A stretch of DNA of 64,000 bases. Origin: Planctomycetota bacterium (GTDB lineage: Bacteria > Planctomycetota > UBA8108 > UBA1146). Positions within the stretch are counted from its first letter, which is position 1. The number at the start of each line of letters is the position of its first letter. The position numbers and the translations under genes are program-made. Under the pieces are notes generated by a model. That model saw only the letters and a list, made by a program, of their open reading frames with translations, was not told where the DNA came from and did not search any database. Shown here in pieces: positions 56,233-64,000 of the stretch. The stretch lies in the NCBI GenBank assembly GCA_014240375.1, contig JAAZXB010000010.1:56139-120138 (forward strand), read 5' to 3'.

Positions 56233-58854
56233 TCACGGGCACACCACGTAGCTGTCGCATTCCAGGGCATCCACCGTCGGATCGATGCCGCAGTCGGAGA
56301 ATGGAGGGGGTGGGGGAGTGGCACCACTGAAGAGGTATCCCAGCAGAGCGATCGCATCGGCAATGTCCAACGATCCATCATCGTTGGTGTCCGCGGCATT
56401 GTCGCAGGAGATCCATCCTCCGGTGAAGAGGAAATCGAGGGTCACCACTGCATCTCCGATGTCGACATTTCCATCCGCGCTGGAATCGCCACGGCGGAAG
56501 GGAGTTTCCTCACATTCGTCTGGAACACCGCTGGAGTTGGCGTCGTCGCTGCTCCCTGATGCCAGGTCGCAGTCATCGAGAACGCCATTCAGATTGCAAT
56601 CGGGTGCTCCGGCGATCAGCTGGCAGCCATCCGGCACCAAGTCCTGATCGCAATCGGTATCGAGGCCCGCCGCGATGTCGCATTCATCTGGGCTCCCGTT
56701 GCTGTTGCAGTCCTGGCTGATCCCACCGTCCAGATCGCACTCATCGAGAACACCGTTGGCGTTGCAGTCTGGATCGCCAGCCACCAGCTGGCAGTCATCC
56801 GGAACACCATCGAGATCGCAGTCCGAGGCACCGGCAGCGATGTCACAGGAGTCGATGTTTCGATTCAGATCGCAATCTGCAGCGGACCCATCGAAGATCT
56901 GGCAACTGTCGATGGCACCGTCGAGATTGCAATCATATCCCCCGGAGGTCAGATCGCAGGAGTCGAGGATTCCATTCTGATTGCAATCGGGCTCGCCGGC
57001 GACCAGCTGGCAGGCATCGGGGCTTCCATCCAGATCGCAATCGGTCTCAAAGCCGCTGGCGATATCGCATTCGTCTGGCCACTGATTGCCATTGCAGTCG
57101 AGGCTCACCCCTGATTGCAGGTCACAGACATCGAGAATGCCATTACCGTTGCAGTCGGGAGCGCCGTCATCGATGTCGCAGGAATCGATATTTCCGTTCA
57201 GGTCACAATCGAGCGCGAATCCGTTGAGGATCTCGCAGTCGTCGAGAATCCCGTTCTGATTGCAATCGATGCTGGTGCCTTGATTGAAGTCGCACTCATC
57301 GGGGATCCCGTTGCCATTGCAATCGAAGAGAGGACCCGATTTACAACTGTCGGGGATCCCATCGAGGTCGCAGTCGAACTCGGTTCCCGAGTCGATGTCG
57401 CACGAATCGGGCAGGCCATTGAAATTGCAGTCGGCCGCCCCTGCTGCCAGGTCGCAAGCGTCGGTCAGGCCATTTCCATTGCAGTCTCCAGCAGTTCCCG
57501 CGGCCAGTTCACAGGAATCGATCAAACCATTGCTGTCGCAGTCGATGTTTGGATCGTTCAGTTCGCAGCTATCGGGGATTCCACTTTGATCGCAATCTTC
57601 TGCGAGTCCGTTGGCGATCTCACAGGGGTCGCCGATACCGTTTTGGTTACAGTCGGGTCCACCGGTCCCATCATTGAGATAGACACGATCGGTCTGGCCA
57701 CCGCTATTGCCGACAAAGGCATCGAGGTAACCGTCGCCATCGAGGTCGCCGAGCGCGATCGACAGGCTCCACGATGATCCGAGCCGCTGCCCACTATCGG
57801 TGAAAGCTCCACTGCTATCGTTGAGGTAGACCAGGTTTGGCTGATTCATTCGATTGGCGACAAATGCATCGAGGTCGCCATCGGCATCGAGATCTCCGAG
57901 GACTACTTCGTGGCTCTGGGCCAGGCCCACGGCACCCAGTTCCTGACCACTGTCAAAGAAGAAGCCTTCGGTACCCCCCTGGATACCGCCAGCATTGAGA
58001 TAGATGCGGTCGAACTGGTCATTGGTGTTGCCGACAAAGGCGTCGAGATCGCCATCGCCATCGAGATCGCCAAGGTCGACCGAGAAACTGATGGCTGCCC
58101 CGAGAGTCTGGCCGCTGTCGCTGAAGGCACCCTCGGTTCCTCCTTGCAACCCACCTCCATTGAGATAGATCCGATTGGCGGAACCGGAGTTGGCGATGAA
58201 AGCGTCGAGATCGCCGTCTCCATCGAGATCTCCCAGAGCGACCGAAACGCTGTCGTAATTGCCCAGTAGCGCACCACTGTCACTGAACGAGCCGTTGCCA
58301 TCATTGGTGTAAATTCGGTTCGGCTGGCTGCTGACGTTGGTGACAAAGGCATCGAGATCGCCATCGCCATCGACATCTCCCAGTTCGATCCCGTAACTGA
58401 AGGAATTTCCGAGGGTCTGACCACTATCACTGAACGTTCCGACCACACCGCCCTGCAGTCCGCCAAGATTTCGATAGACCCGGTTGGGCTCTGCCGAACA
58501 AGCGACCACTGCGTCCAGATCGCCATCGGAATCGATGTCTCCGAGAGATACCGAGGTGCCGTTGATCACCCCGATTGCCGGGCCACTGTTGAAGAAGGAG
58601 CCGCTGCCATCGTTGAGGTAGACAAGGTTGGGTTGGTTCGAGCTGGAGACGACGAAGCAGTCGAGATCGCCATCGAGATCGAGATCTCCCAGTGCCACTG
58701 CCACTCCCTGAAGGGAGCCGAGAGATTGCCCACTATCCTCGAAGGTGCCATTGCCTGCGCAGGGGCCACTCTGAGCCGAACTGGGCAAGGGCCAGGCGAA
58801 CCACAGGATTCCGATGATGACCAGAATTGGGGATCGAGGCCGTAGTGAACGCAT
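56233..58854 (-). CDS. secreted FG-GAP and DCNxNG repeat protein with dockerin-like tail
   Basis: About 873 residues. After a signal peptide (LVIIGILWFAWPLPSSAQ), seven FG-GAP repeats of the form ALGDLDGDGDLDAF are seen (residues 30-395), likely a seven-bladed propeller. Then about 20 short cysteine-containing units of the type DCNQNGxxDSC(E/D)L lie between residues 405 and 760, resembling thrombospondin type 3 calcium repeats. The dockerin-like pair (RGDSSADGNVD and ADTNDDGSLD) and the tail PFSDCGIDPTVDALEC complete it. ATG 58854 follows AAGGAG by seven bases. It is probably extracellular and calcium-rich. Confidence 0.85.
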   Translation of the reverse strand: MRSLRPRSPILVIIGILWFAWPLPSSAQSGPCAGNGTFEDSGQSLGSLQGVAVALGDLDLDGDLDCFVVSSSNQPNLVYLNDGSGSFFNSGPAIGVINGTSVSLGDIDSDGDLDAVVACSAEPNRVYRNLGGLQGGVVGTFSDSGQTLGNSFSYGIELGDVDGDGDLDAFVTNVSSQPNRIYTNDGNGSFSDSGALLGNYDSVSVALGDLDGDGDLDAFIANSGSANRIYLNGGGLQGGTEGAFSDSGQTLGAAISFSVDLGDLDGDGDLDAFVGNTNDQFDRIYLNAGGIQGGTEGFFFDSGQELGAVGLAQSHEVVLGDLDADGDLDAFVANRMNQPNLVYLNDSSGAFTDSGQRLGSSWSLSIALGDLDGDGYLDAFVGNSGGQTDRVYLNDGTGGPDCNQNGIGDPCEIANGLAEDCDQSGIPDSCELNDPNIDCDSNGLIDSCELAAGTAGDCNGNGLTDACDLAAGAADCNFNGLPDSCDIDSGTEFDCDLDGIPDSCKSGPLFDCNGNGIPDECDFNQGTSIDCNQNGILDDCEILNGFALDCDLNGNIDSCDIDDGAPDCNGNGILDVCDLQSGVSLDCNGNQWPDECDIASGFETDCDLDGSPDACQLVAGEPDCNQNGILDSCDLTSGGYDCNLDGAIDSCQIFDGSAADCDLNRNIDSCDIAAGASDCDLDGVPDDCQLVAGDPDCNANGVLDECDLDGGISQDCNSNGSPDECDIAAGLDTDCDQDLVPDGCQLIAGAPDCNLNGVLDDCDLASGSSDDANSSGVPDECEETPFRRGDSSADGNVDIGDAVVTLDFLFTGGWISCDNAADTNDDGSLDIADAIALLGYLFSGATPPPPPFSDCGIDPTVDALECDSYVVCP

Positions 58855-59050
58855 CGACACACTCCTTGGATTTGATAACGGACCGATCCTCCAGTATCCC
58901 CCCTGGAAGAGGAGTGCGGAAGCACCGATCTATCGTACTTATATGACAGTCGTCATGTGGGATGAGGGAACACTCAACCGGGGCGATGTGGGCAGATACA
59001 GGAGCGTCTCGACCTCTTAGGTCCCGCGACTTTGCAGCTCTCGAGCGTCT

Positions 59051-59884
59051 TCAGGGACAGCTGACGAAGTTCTCACAGCCGAGAGTGTCACCGGATGGAT
59101 CGATCCCGCAAGTGGGGAAGGGATTCGATGGGTTCACTCCTCCGCTGAACAGGTAGGCCAGCAGAGTGATGGGGTCACCCAGATTGACCGAGCCATCGTC
59201 ATTGACATCGTTCGCATCGGCACAGGAACCCTCCGGACCGCCGCTGAACAGTTGTGAGAGCAGGAACATGGCATCGGCGATGTTGATGGAGGTATCTCCA
59301 TTGATTTCTCCCCGGATGAACAGATCGATGTTGATGGAGATGGGCGCAGAGATCGTTGTCGGGACGATGGAGATTCCGGTGGTCTCGATGACGATGGTAT
59401 CGGAGTAAAAAGAATCCGACGAGAACTGGAGATCACAATACTCGATCAGCGTATCGGATCCGACCGCTCCGAGAACCGTGTATTCGAGCAGGATCAGTTC
59501 ATGTTCGGTGGAGATCGGCAGTTCATTCTGTCCTGGAAAACTGACGATCACGCCCTGTCGGACTCCCTCGCCGGGGAAAACCACGGTGCTGACAAAATCA
59601 CAGGGGGCTCCTCCATTGGCAATCGAAGCGGCCTCACCCGTCTCGGCGATGAGGATCTCGATGTTGGAATCATGGCAGACCACCGCACTCCATCCTGCGA
59701 GATCTCCTCCGGGGTTGTCCAGCAAGGCTCGGACCGTGAAATTCGATCCGGGCAATACGTTGGCATTGTTTTCAAAGCGCATGATGAAGCCCGGATTTTG
59801 TGCGGTGGCGATGGAATTGAAGCCGATCACCAGGGCCAGCAAGATCGAGACAGACGCCATCCGGGAGAGAGATCTCGGAACCAT
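59051..59884 (-). CDS. secreted cohesin-like plus dockerin-like protein
   Basis: About 277 residues. Signal peptide (VSILLALVIGFNSIATAQ), then a cohesin-like domain (NVLPGSNFTVRALLDNPGGD, SAVVCHDSNIEI, ILLEYTVLG), then the dockerin-like pair (RGEINGDTSIN and NDVNDDGSVN) and the tail PFPTCGIDPSGDTLGC ending VSCP. It is a paralogue of the protein at 55349 in domain order. The ATG at 59884 has AAAGGTGG upstream. Confidence 0.8.
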   Translation of the reverse strand: MVPRSLSRMASVSILLALVIGFNSIATAQNPGFIMRFENNANVLPGSNFTVRALLDNPGGDLAGWSAVVCHDSNIEILIAETGEAASIANGGAPCDFVSTVVFPGEGVRQGVIVSFPGQNELPISTEHELILLEYTVLGAVGSDTLIEYCDLQFSSDSFYSDTIVIETTGISIVPTTISAPISINIDLFIRGEINGDTSINIADAMFLLSQLFSGGPEGSCADANDVNDDGSVNLGDPITLLAYLFSGGVNPSNPFPTCGIDPSGDTLGCENFVSCP

Positions 59885-59992
59885 CGGGGTGCCACCTTTC
59901 CGGGGTTGCGGCGGCATCCTACATCCGAAGTGGGTCGAGTTACAGTTGGCGGTACCAGACTCGTGGTACCAGGCGGAACGAGACCGAGCAGT

Positions 59993-60604
59993 TCAGACGA
60001 TACTCCAGTAGTAGGCGTAACTACCGACCCAGAAGAGCAGGTGCAGCCCGAGGGCTCGTCGTGGATGCATTGCAATCTGCTTTCGAAGGAACCCACCGAT
60101 GCCTCCAAACAACGCAAGCGTGATCAGCAGTCGTTCTAGCCGAGATGGCACAGTCATCGATGCGAATACGGTGAGATCGATGTGTTCGGGCGCCTCCACT
60201 GCAAAGAGCTTGTAGGGGATGCCCGATGTCGAGGCATGCAGCATCGCACTGGCGCCGTTCTCGACCAGATTGGCTCGCACATCCTCCACCATCGAGGCGC
60301 GCACAAACGGTACATGGAGCACCATTTGCCTCGCCGATGGTGCATCCTGCTGTGCCCAGAGATAGAGCGGGATCCCTGCGAGCAAGGCGCCGATGACCGC
60401 CAGGCCGACCTGCTTCAGCGCAGGACGGAACCCGAAGAGAGCCGTGATGCTGATCACGATGTCGGGAATCAGGAAGAACACCGATGCCTCCATCAAACCC
60501 CACATGAATGCGAGGCGAAGACCACCGATGCCGATCAGCCACCGGACCCAGCCTGGGGGTGTTTGCTGTATTTGCTGATTCTCTCGGTTCAATCGGTTCC
60601 CCAT
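59993..60604 (-). CDS. multi-pass membrane protein of unknown function
   Basis: About 203 residues with three or four membrane segments (WLIGIGGLRLAFMWGL, ASVFFLIPDIVISITALF, LAVIGALLAGIPLYLW, and GLHLLFWVGSYAYYW at the end). It has the motif SGIPYKLFAVEA, which I have seen in uncharacterised membrane proteins related to YqaA. ATG 60604 is used; a GTG at 60652 is possible. It is unlike its secreted neighbours and probably not part of that family. Confidence 0.72.
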   Translation of the reverse strand: MGNRLNRENQQIQQTPPGWVRWLIGIGGLRLAFMWGLMEASVFFLIPDIVISITALFGFRPALKQVGLAVIGALLAGIPLYLWAQQDAPSARQMVLHVPFVRASMVEDVRANLVENGASAMLHASTSGIPYKLFAVEAPEHIDLTVFASMTVPSRLERLLITLALFGGIGGFLRKQIAMHPRRALGLHLLFWVGSYAYYWSIV

Positions 60605-60688
60605 CCAGAATGCAGGCCATCCCACTACAGGGAAAATACACTCACTCTGCACTGCTGGGCACGATTACGAAGTACGTATGCTCATCGA

Positions 60689-60754
60689 TCAAGGACAATC
60701 AGCGCATTCCAGTGCATCCGCCGTCGAATCGATATCGCAGTCGGGGAAGGGGGG
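60689..60754 (-). pseudogene. orphan dockerin-tail remnant
   Basis: Directly after the stop of the leucine-rich-repeat frame, and in the same frame, the minus strand reads PPFPDCDIDSTADALECADCP and then a stop. This is the C-terminal tail of the dockerin-like family, without its EF-hand domain. It looks like a leftover of a dockerin gene whose upstream part was replaced or lost. Confidence 0.75.
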
Positions 60755-61327
60755 TTACTTGTCTTTGCGCGCTTTTCGCCGGGCTCGTTCCTGCTCGATC
60801 GCCTGCCACACCTTTGCTTCATTGAGCCACGCTTTGCCGCGACACCCCTTCATGTTCAACTTCTCGAGCGACACCAGCCCACCCAGCGACGCCAACCTGG
60901 CATCGGTGAAATTGGGTCACAACAGCAGCAGTCGCAAGCTTTTGATCTGCTCGAGTTTGCCCAGCTCGACAAACTTCTCATCACTGAGGAACGGATCGCC
61001 GCGAAACTCCAGTCGTTTCAGTTTCTTGAACTCTCGCAGCAGCCGGATCGATTCGATGGACATCCGGTTGCCCGGATGATCGAGGTGCAAATCGGCTAGA
61101 TCGGGCACGCGCTTGAGTACCGCCGCCAGGGTTTCGTGATCGCGCAGCACCACCTTGAGCCGCTGGCTGCTCGCATCCAGTTGGAGCGCCTCGGCAACCG
61201 TCTCGACCACCACCCGCGGTGGTAGCGGATCATCGGCGAGGCTCGTCGAAGCCATCGAGAGGGTTGCAGCGATGACCGAGCACAGCAGCACGGATTTGAC
61301 TTTCCATCTGGTGGTGACACCCAGCAT
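60755..61327 (-). pseudogene. secreted leucine-rich-repeat protein interrupted by an in-frame TGA
   Basis: A frame with ATG 61327 (GGGAGG upstream) and signal peptide (VLLCSVIAATLSMASTSLA) encodes leucine-rich repeats (LADLHLDHPGN, KLKRLEFRGDP, IKSLRLLLL). A TGA at 60917-60919 stops it at 136 residues, but the same frame then continues with another repeat (FTDARLASLGGLVSLEKLNMKGC) and a charged tail to TAA 60755. A tryptophan (TGG) at this place would restore a 190-residue protein. It is thus a nonsense-interrupted gene, a true short protein with a useless remnant, or a sequencing error. Confidence 0.75.
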
Positions 61328-61398
61328 GACTGACCTCCCTCGGGAACGAGTCCCTCAGTGACGTGACGCAGGTCAATTCCGGTCGGTTCCCGTAATCT

Positions 61399-63066
61399 CT
61401 AGAGACAGTTCCCCGCACTCTGACATTGGAGCAGGTCATCGGTTGGATCTGTATCACAATCAGTAAATGGAGCCGCTGGAGCGGTATCTCCACTGAACAG
61501 GAATCCGAGCAGATGGATGGGATCGGCGATGTCGAGCCGCCCGTCATCGTTGGTGTCGGCGGCATCCTGGCACGACAGCGCAACCGCCCCGAACAGATAA
61601 TCGAGCGAGGAGATCGCATCGGCGATGTCGAGGGCGCCGTCGCTGTTGACATCTCCACGAACAAAGAGCGTTTCCTCGCAGACATCGAGGATCCCGTTGC
61701 CGTTGACGTCACTGGCACCCGTGATCAATTCGCAGCTGTCCAGCTCGCCGTTGCCATCACAATCGAGGGATGGATCCTGCTGCAGGTCACAGGGATCGGG
61801 GTTGCCGTTGCCATCACAATCGGGGGCGATGAACAGATTCCGGTGAAGCCCTGCGCCAGAGGTGACGCTGATGACATCGAGATCTCCATCCTGGTCGAGA
61901 TCTCCCAGCTCGATGTCATGGGTGAACAAGTTAAATAGGATCGCCTGATCATCGGTGACAAAGGTACCGATGGTCCCTCCCTGCAACCCACCCTGGTTGA
62001 CATGCAAAATCTCGTAGATGGAGTCACTGGCGAAGATCACGTCGAGATCTCCGTCATTGTCGATATCGCCGATGGCGACCGCCCGGTCGGTGTAGCTGCC
62101 CGGGAGACCGGCAGTCGAGATGAGTTCGCCCTCGATGCCACTCTGGGCGCCTCCCTGGTTCGTCAGTAACATTCCACCGCCACCGGAACCGCCGCCGACC
62201 GTCACCGCATCGATGTCGCCGTCGCCATCGAGATCTGCCAGCGCCACATCCTTGGTATTCCAGCTCTGCAGCAGCTGACCACTCTCGATGAAGACCCCCT
62301 CGATGCCATTCTGGTCTCCTCCCTGATTCAGGTAGATGACATCGTTCACGTTGAAGTGAGTGACGAAGGCATCGAGATCGCCGTCTCCATCCAGATCTGC
62401 CAGTGCCACCGAACTGCTCCGAAAGGAACCGAGGCTCTGACCGCTATCGACGAGCTCGCCGGCAATGCCGCCCTGTCCATTGCCCTGGTTGATGTAGATG
62501 CGATCCGGCTCGTAGTAGTCGTGCACGACGAAGGCATCGAGATCGCCATCGCCATCGACATCGCCGAGGGCATTGCCGCGCCCCTGGAAGTTTCCAAGTT
62601 CCTGCTCGCCACCGTGGCTGAAGAATCCCTCGACACCTCCCTGAATTCCACCCTGATTGATGTGCACCCGGTGCGGGTAGTCCTCGCCACAGGAGATGAA
62701 GGCATCGAGATCACCGTCGCCGTCGAGATCACCCAGCGACACCCGCGGAATGTTGCATGTAGTGATCTGCTGGCCACTGTCGACCAACGTTCCCGCCTGC
62801 TGCCCCTGTTCCCCACCCTGGTTGAAGAAGACGCGGGTCATGCAGGAGAGAGAGCAGACGAAGAAGGCATCGAGATCGCCGTCCCCATCCAGATCACCCA
62901 GTGCCACCGAAGATGCGGGGTAATTGCCGGGTAGAAGTTCCACCTCGGCGAATACCCCGGCTCCGGCGCACGGTTCCGGCTGTGCCAGCACCGATCCACT
63001 GCTGGCGAAGGCCAACAGCAGCAGCAACCAGTGCCAGGCGCAGCCACTATCGAGTGGAGTTCTCAT
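61399..63066 (-). CDS. secreted FG-GAP repeat protein with dockerin-like tail
   Basis: About 555 residues. Signal peptide (WLLLLLAFASSGSVLAQ), seven FG-GAP repeats (residues 35-395, ALGDLDGDGDLDAF type), two or three DCDGNGxxD units, the dockerin-like pair (RGDVNSDGALD and ADTNDDGRLD), and the tail PFTDCDTDPTDDLLQC. Same design as the gene at 56233, with far fewer cysteine units. ATG 63066 follows TGAGGT by seven bases. Confidence 0.85.
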   Translation of the reverse strand: MRTPLDSGCAWHWLLLLLAFASSGSVLAQPEPCAGAGVFAEVELLPGNYPASSVALGDLDGDGDLDAFFVCSLSCMTRVFFNQGGEQGQQAGTLVDSGQQITTCNIPRVSLGDLDGDGDLDAFISCGEDYPHRVHINQGGIQGGVEGFFSHGGEQELGNFQGRGNALGDVDGDGDLDAFVVHDYYEPDRIYINQGNGQGGIAGELVDSGQSLGSFRSSSVALADLDGDGDLDAFVTHFNVNDVIYLNQGGDQNGIEGVFIESGQLLQSWNTKDVALADLDGDGDIDAVTVGGGSGGGGMLLTNQGGAQSGIEGELISTAGLPGSYTDRAVAIGDIDNDGDLDVIFASDSIYEILHVNQGGLQGGTIGTFVTDDQAILFNLFTHDIELGDLDQDGDLDVISVTSGAGLHRNLFIAPDCDGNGNPDPCDLQQDPSLDCDGNGELDSCELITGASDVNGNGILDVCEETLFVRGDVNSDGALDIADAISSLDYLFGAVALSCQDAADTNDDGRLDIADPIHLLGFLFSGDTAPAAPFTDCDTDPTDDLLQCQSAGNCL

Positions 63067-63162
63067 CGTCAATACCTCAGTCCAGAGTCTCGCGCGACCG
63101 ATACCATCGGCACGGAGCAAACCCGCCTCCATTATCCCACGCGAGCCATCCTCACACCAGCA

Positions 63163-64000
63163 TCAAGGACACGCCCCGAAACTGTCGCATTCGAGGGCAT
63201 CTACCGTCAGATCGATGCCGCAGGCGGGGAAGGGGGGCGGTGGGGCAGGTCCATTGCTGAACATGTAGTCGAGCAGCCCGATCGGATCGGGCAGGCTCAG
63301 TGCGCCGTCATCGTCGATGTCGGCGGCATCGTTGCAGGGGATCGTGCCGCCGCTGAAGAGATGGATGAGGATGGCGATCGCATCGACCAGATTGATCGCT
63401 CCATCGGCGTCGGCATCGCCTCGGATGAAGGGGTTCGTTTCGCACTGGTCCGGGATGCCGTTGCCATTGTCATCGGCAGCCCCGGCAGCGATGTCGCAAC
63501 TGTCGAGGATGCCATTGGCGTTGCAATCGGTGCCGCCGGTCGGGTTCGGCGCAGCGAGGCAATCGATCAGCGTCACGGTGCCATCGCCGAACTCGTTCGA
63601 ATTGAAGGTGCCGAGGCGGATCAGGTAACTCTCGCCCTGGGTCGCCTCGAAGATCAGTTCTGCAGCGAAGTTGGTGCAGGCGGGGTTGTTACTGCCGGCG
63701 GCGGTGGTCCCGCCAGCGGTACTGCCCGTGGCCGCTTCATCGTTACACATGATCACGGCGCTGGGGTCGTCGCTGGCACAATCGCCGTACACGGCGAGCC
63801 GGGTATTGATGGTGGGTCCGCCACAGGTCGAGACCAGCACATCGCCGCTGGTGGCGGCGGTGAAGCAGTAGTACAGGTCGTGATGGATCTGGTCGTTCGA
63901 CACGTTCATGGCGCACACCGCTGGATCGAGAGCGGGGCCGGTGGTCGTCACTGCGGAGGTGATGCTGAAGTCGGTGTCGCCGGCTGTGATCGGCTCGGCG
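63163..64000 (-). CDS. secreted protein with dockerin-like tail (5' end outside window)
   Basis: The frame is open to the right edge, so the gene starts beyond it. The visible part has a beta domain with several cysteines (CFTAATSGDVLVSTCGG, SYLIRLGTF, GTVTLIDC), which resembles the pre-peptidase C-terminal/bacterial adhesion type seen in planctomycete proteins. Then come DCNANG and DDNGNG units, the dockerin-like pair (RGDADADGAIN and ADIDDDGALS) and the tail PFPACGIDLTVDALEC ending ACP. Confidence 0.82.
   Translation of the reverse strand, partial: AEPITAGDTDFSITSAVTTTGPALDPAVCAMNVSNDQIHHDLYYCFTAATSGDVLVSTCGGPTINTRLAVYGDCASDDPSAVIMCNDEAATGSTAGGTTAAGSNNPACTNFAAELIFEATQGESYLIRLGTFNSNEFGDGTVTLIDCLAAPNPTGGTDCNANGILDSCDIAAGAADDNGNGIPDQCETNPFIRGDADADGAINLVDAIAILIHLFSGGTIPCNDAADIDDDGALSLPDPIGLLDYMFSNGPAPPPPFPACGIDLTVDALECDSFGACP

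Noticed and set aside
57115..57777. 220-codon plus-strand frame opposite the FG-GAP protein
   Set aside because: Valine/isoleucine-rich reading created by the repeat DNA on the other strand.
60917..60919. TGA as selenocysteine codon
   Set aside because: The context is a leucine-rich repeat, where tryptophan or a plain stop is more likely; no SECIS-like hairpin was evident.

Overview
The window looks like chromosomal DNA of a Planctomycetota bacterium (inference). Bases for this: high GC with frequent GTG/TTG starts; several secreted proteins ending in a dockerin-like EF-hand pair (RGDxNxDG ... AADxNDDG) of the type common in planctomycetes; FG-GAP and DCNxNGxxDxC repeat proteins; a futalosine menaquinone gene; and a class II (B12-dependent) ribonucleotide reductase. 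I saw no rRNA, tRNA, CRISPR array, transposase or prophage.

Layout. 1-5362 (minus): a system II cytochrome c maturation operon in which each gene overlaps the next: trxA, a duplicated-domain lipoprotein, resB, ccsA and a HAD phosphatase that runs off the left edge. 5422-7875: DUF2203, metallo-beta-lactamase-fold hydrolase, fdhD. 7947-13862 (minus): a secreted protein, a porin-like barrel with a 15-bp tandem repeat, and three prepilin-like proteins. 13896-18045 (plus): a small ORF coupled to trxB, a TatD-like hydrolase, folE, a small CPCC protein, a NYN nuclease-like protein and a CYTH protein. 18097-25018 (minus): nrdJ, dcd, mqnC, a degenerate MEMO-family protein and a PduO-type cobalamin adenosyltransferase. 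25019-26618: a non-coding or decayed spacer with three different short tandem repeats upstream of nrdJ. 26619-29147: a large FG-GAP/cohesin-like/dockerin lipoprotein. 29431-34082 (mostly plus): a PabA-type amidotransferase, a helical unknown, pyrF, a degenerate HD-GYP protein, MOSC and trmO. 34164-42592: an NSS transporter, ligA, cca, a TIM-barrel isomerase, a HAD-IG 5'-nucleotidase and a small lipoprotein. 42631-45912 (minus): thioesterase, queE, queD, glmS. 46252-50104 (plus): cysteine dioxygenase, RimK-like ligase, polX and an acyl-CoA thioesterase.

50380-55260 has clearly lower GC. It holds a two-gene unit: a very large secreted multicopper oxidase with an almost pure poly-aspartate tail, overlapping a SCO-cytochrome c fusion, and it is closed by a good Rho-independent terminator. 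55349-64000 (minus) is a tandem cluster of secreted proteins sharing a dockerin-like C-terminus with a conserved cysteine tail. Two also have a cohesin-like domain, two have seven FG-GAP repeats, and a leucine-rich-repeat gene interrupted by an in-frame TGA sits against an orphan dockerin tail.

Links between genes: ResB/CcsA could mature the c-type haem of the SCO-cytochrome c fusion; the adenosyltransferase could supply the cofactor for NrdJ; FolE makes the precursor used by QueD; TrxA/TrxB supply reducing power. The best candidates for something undescribed are the multicopper oxidase/SCO-cytochrome c island and the cohesin/dockerin secreted family. No database search was run; family names come from motif recognition.
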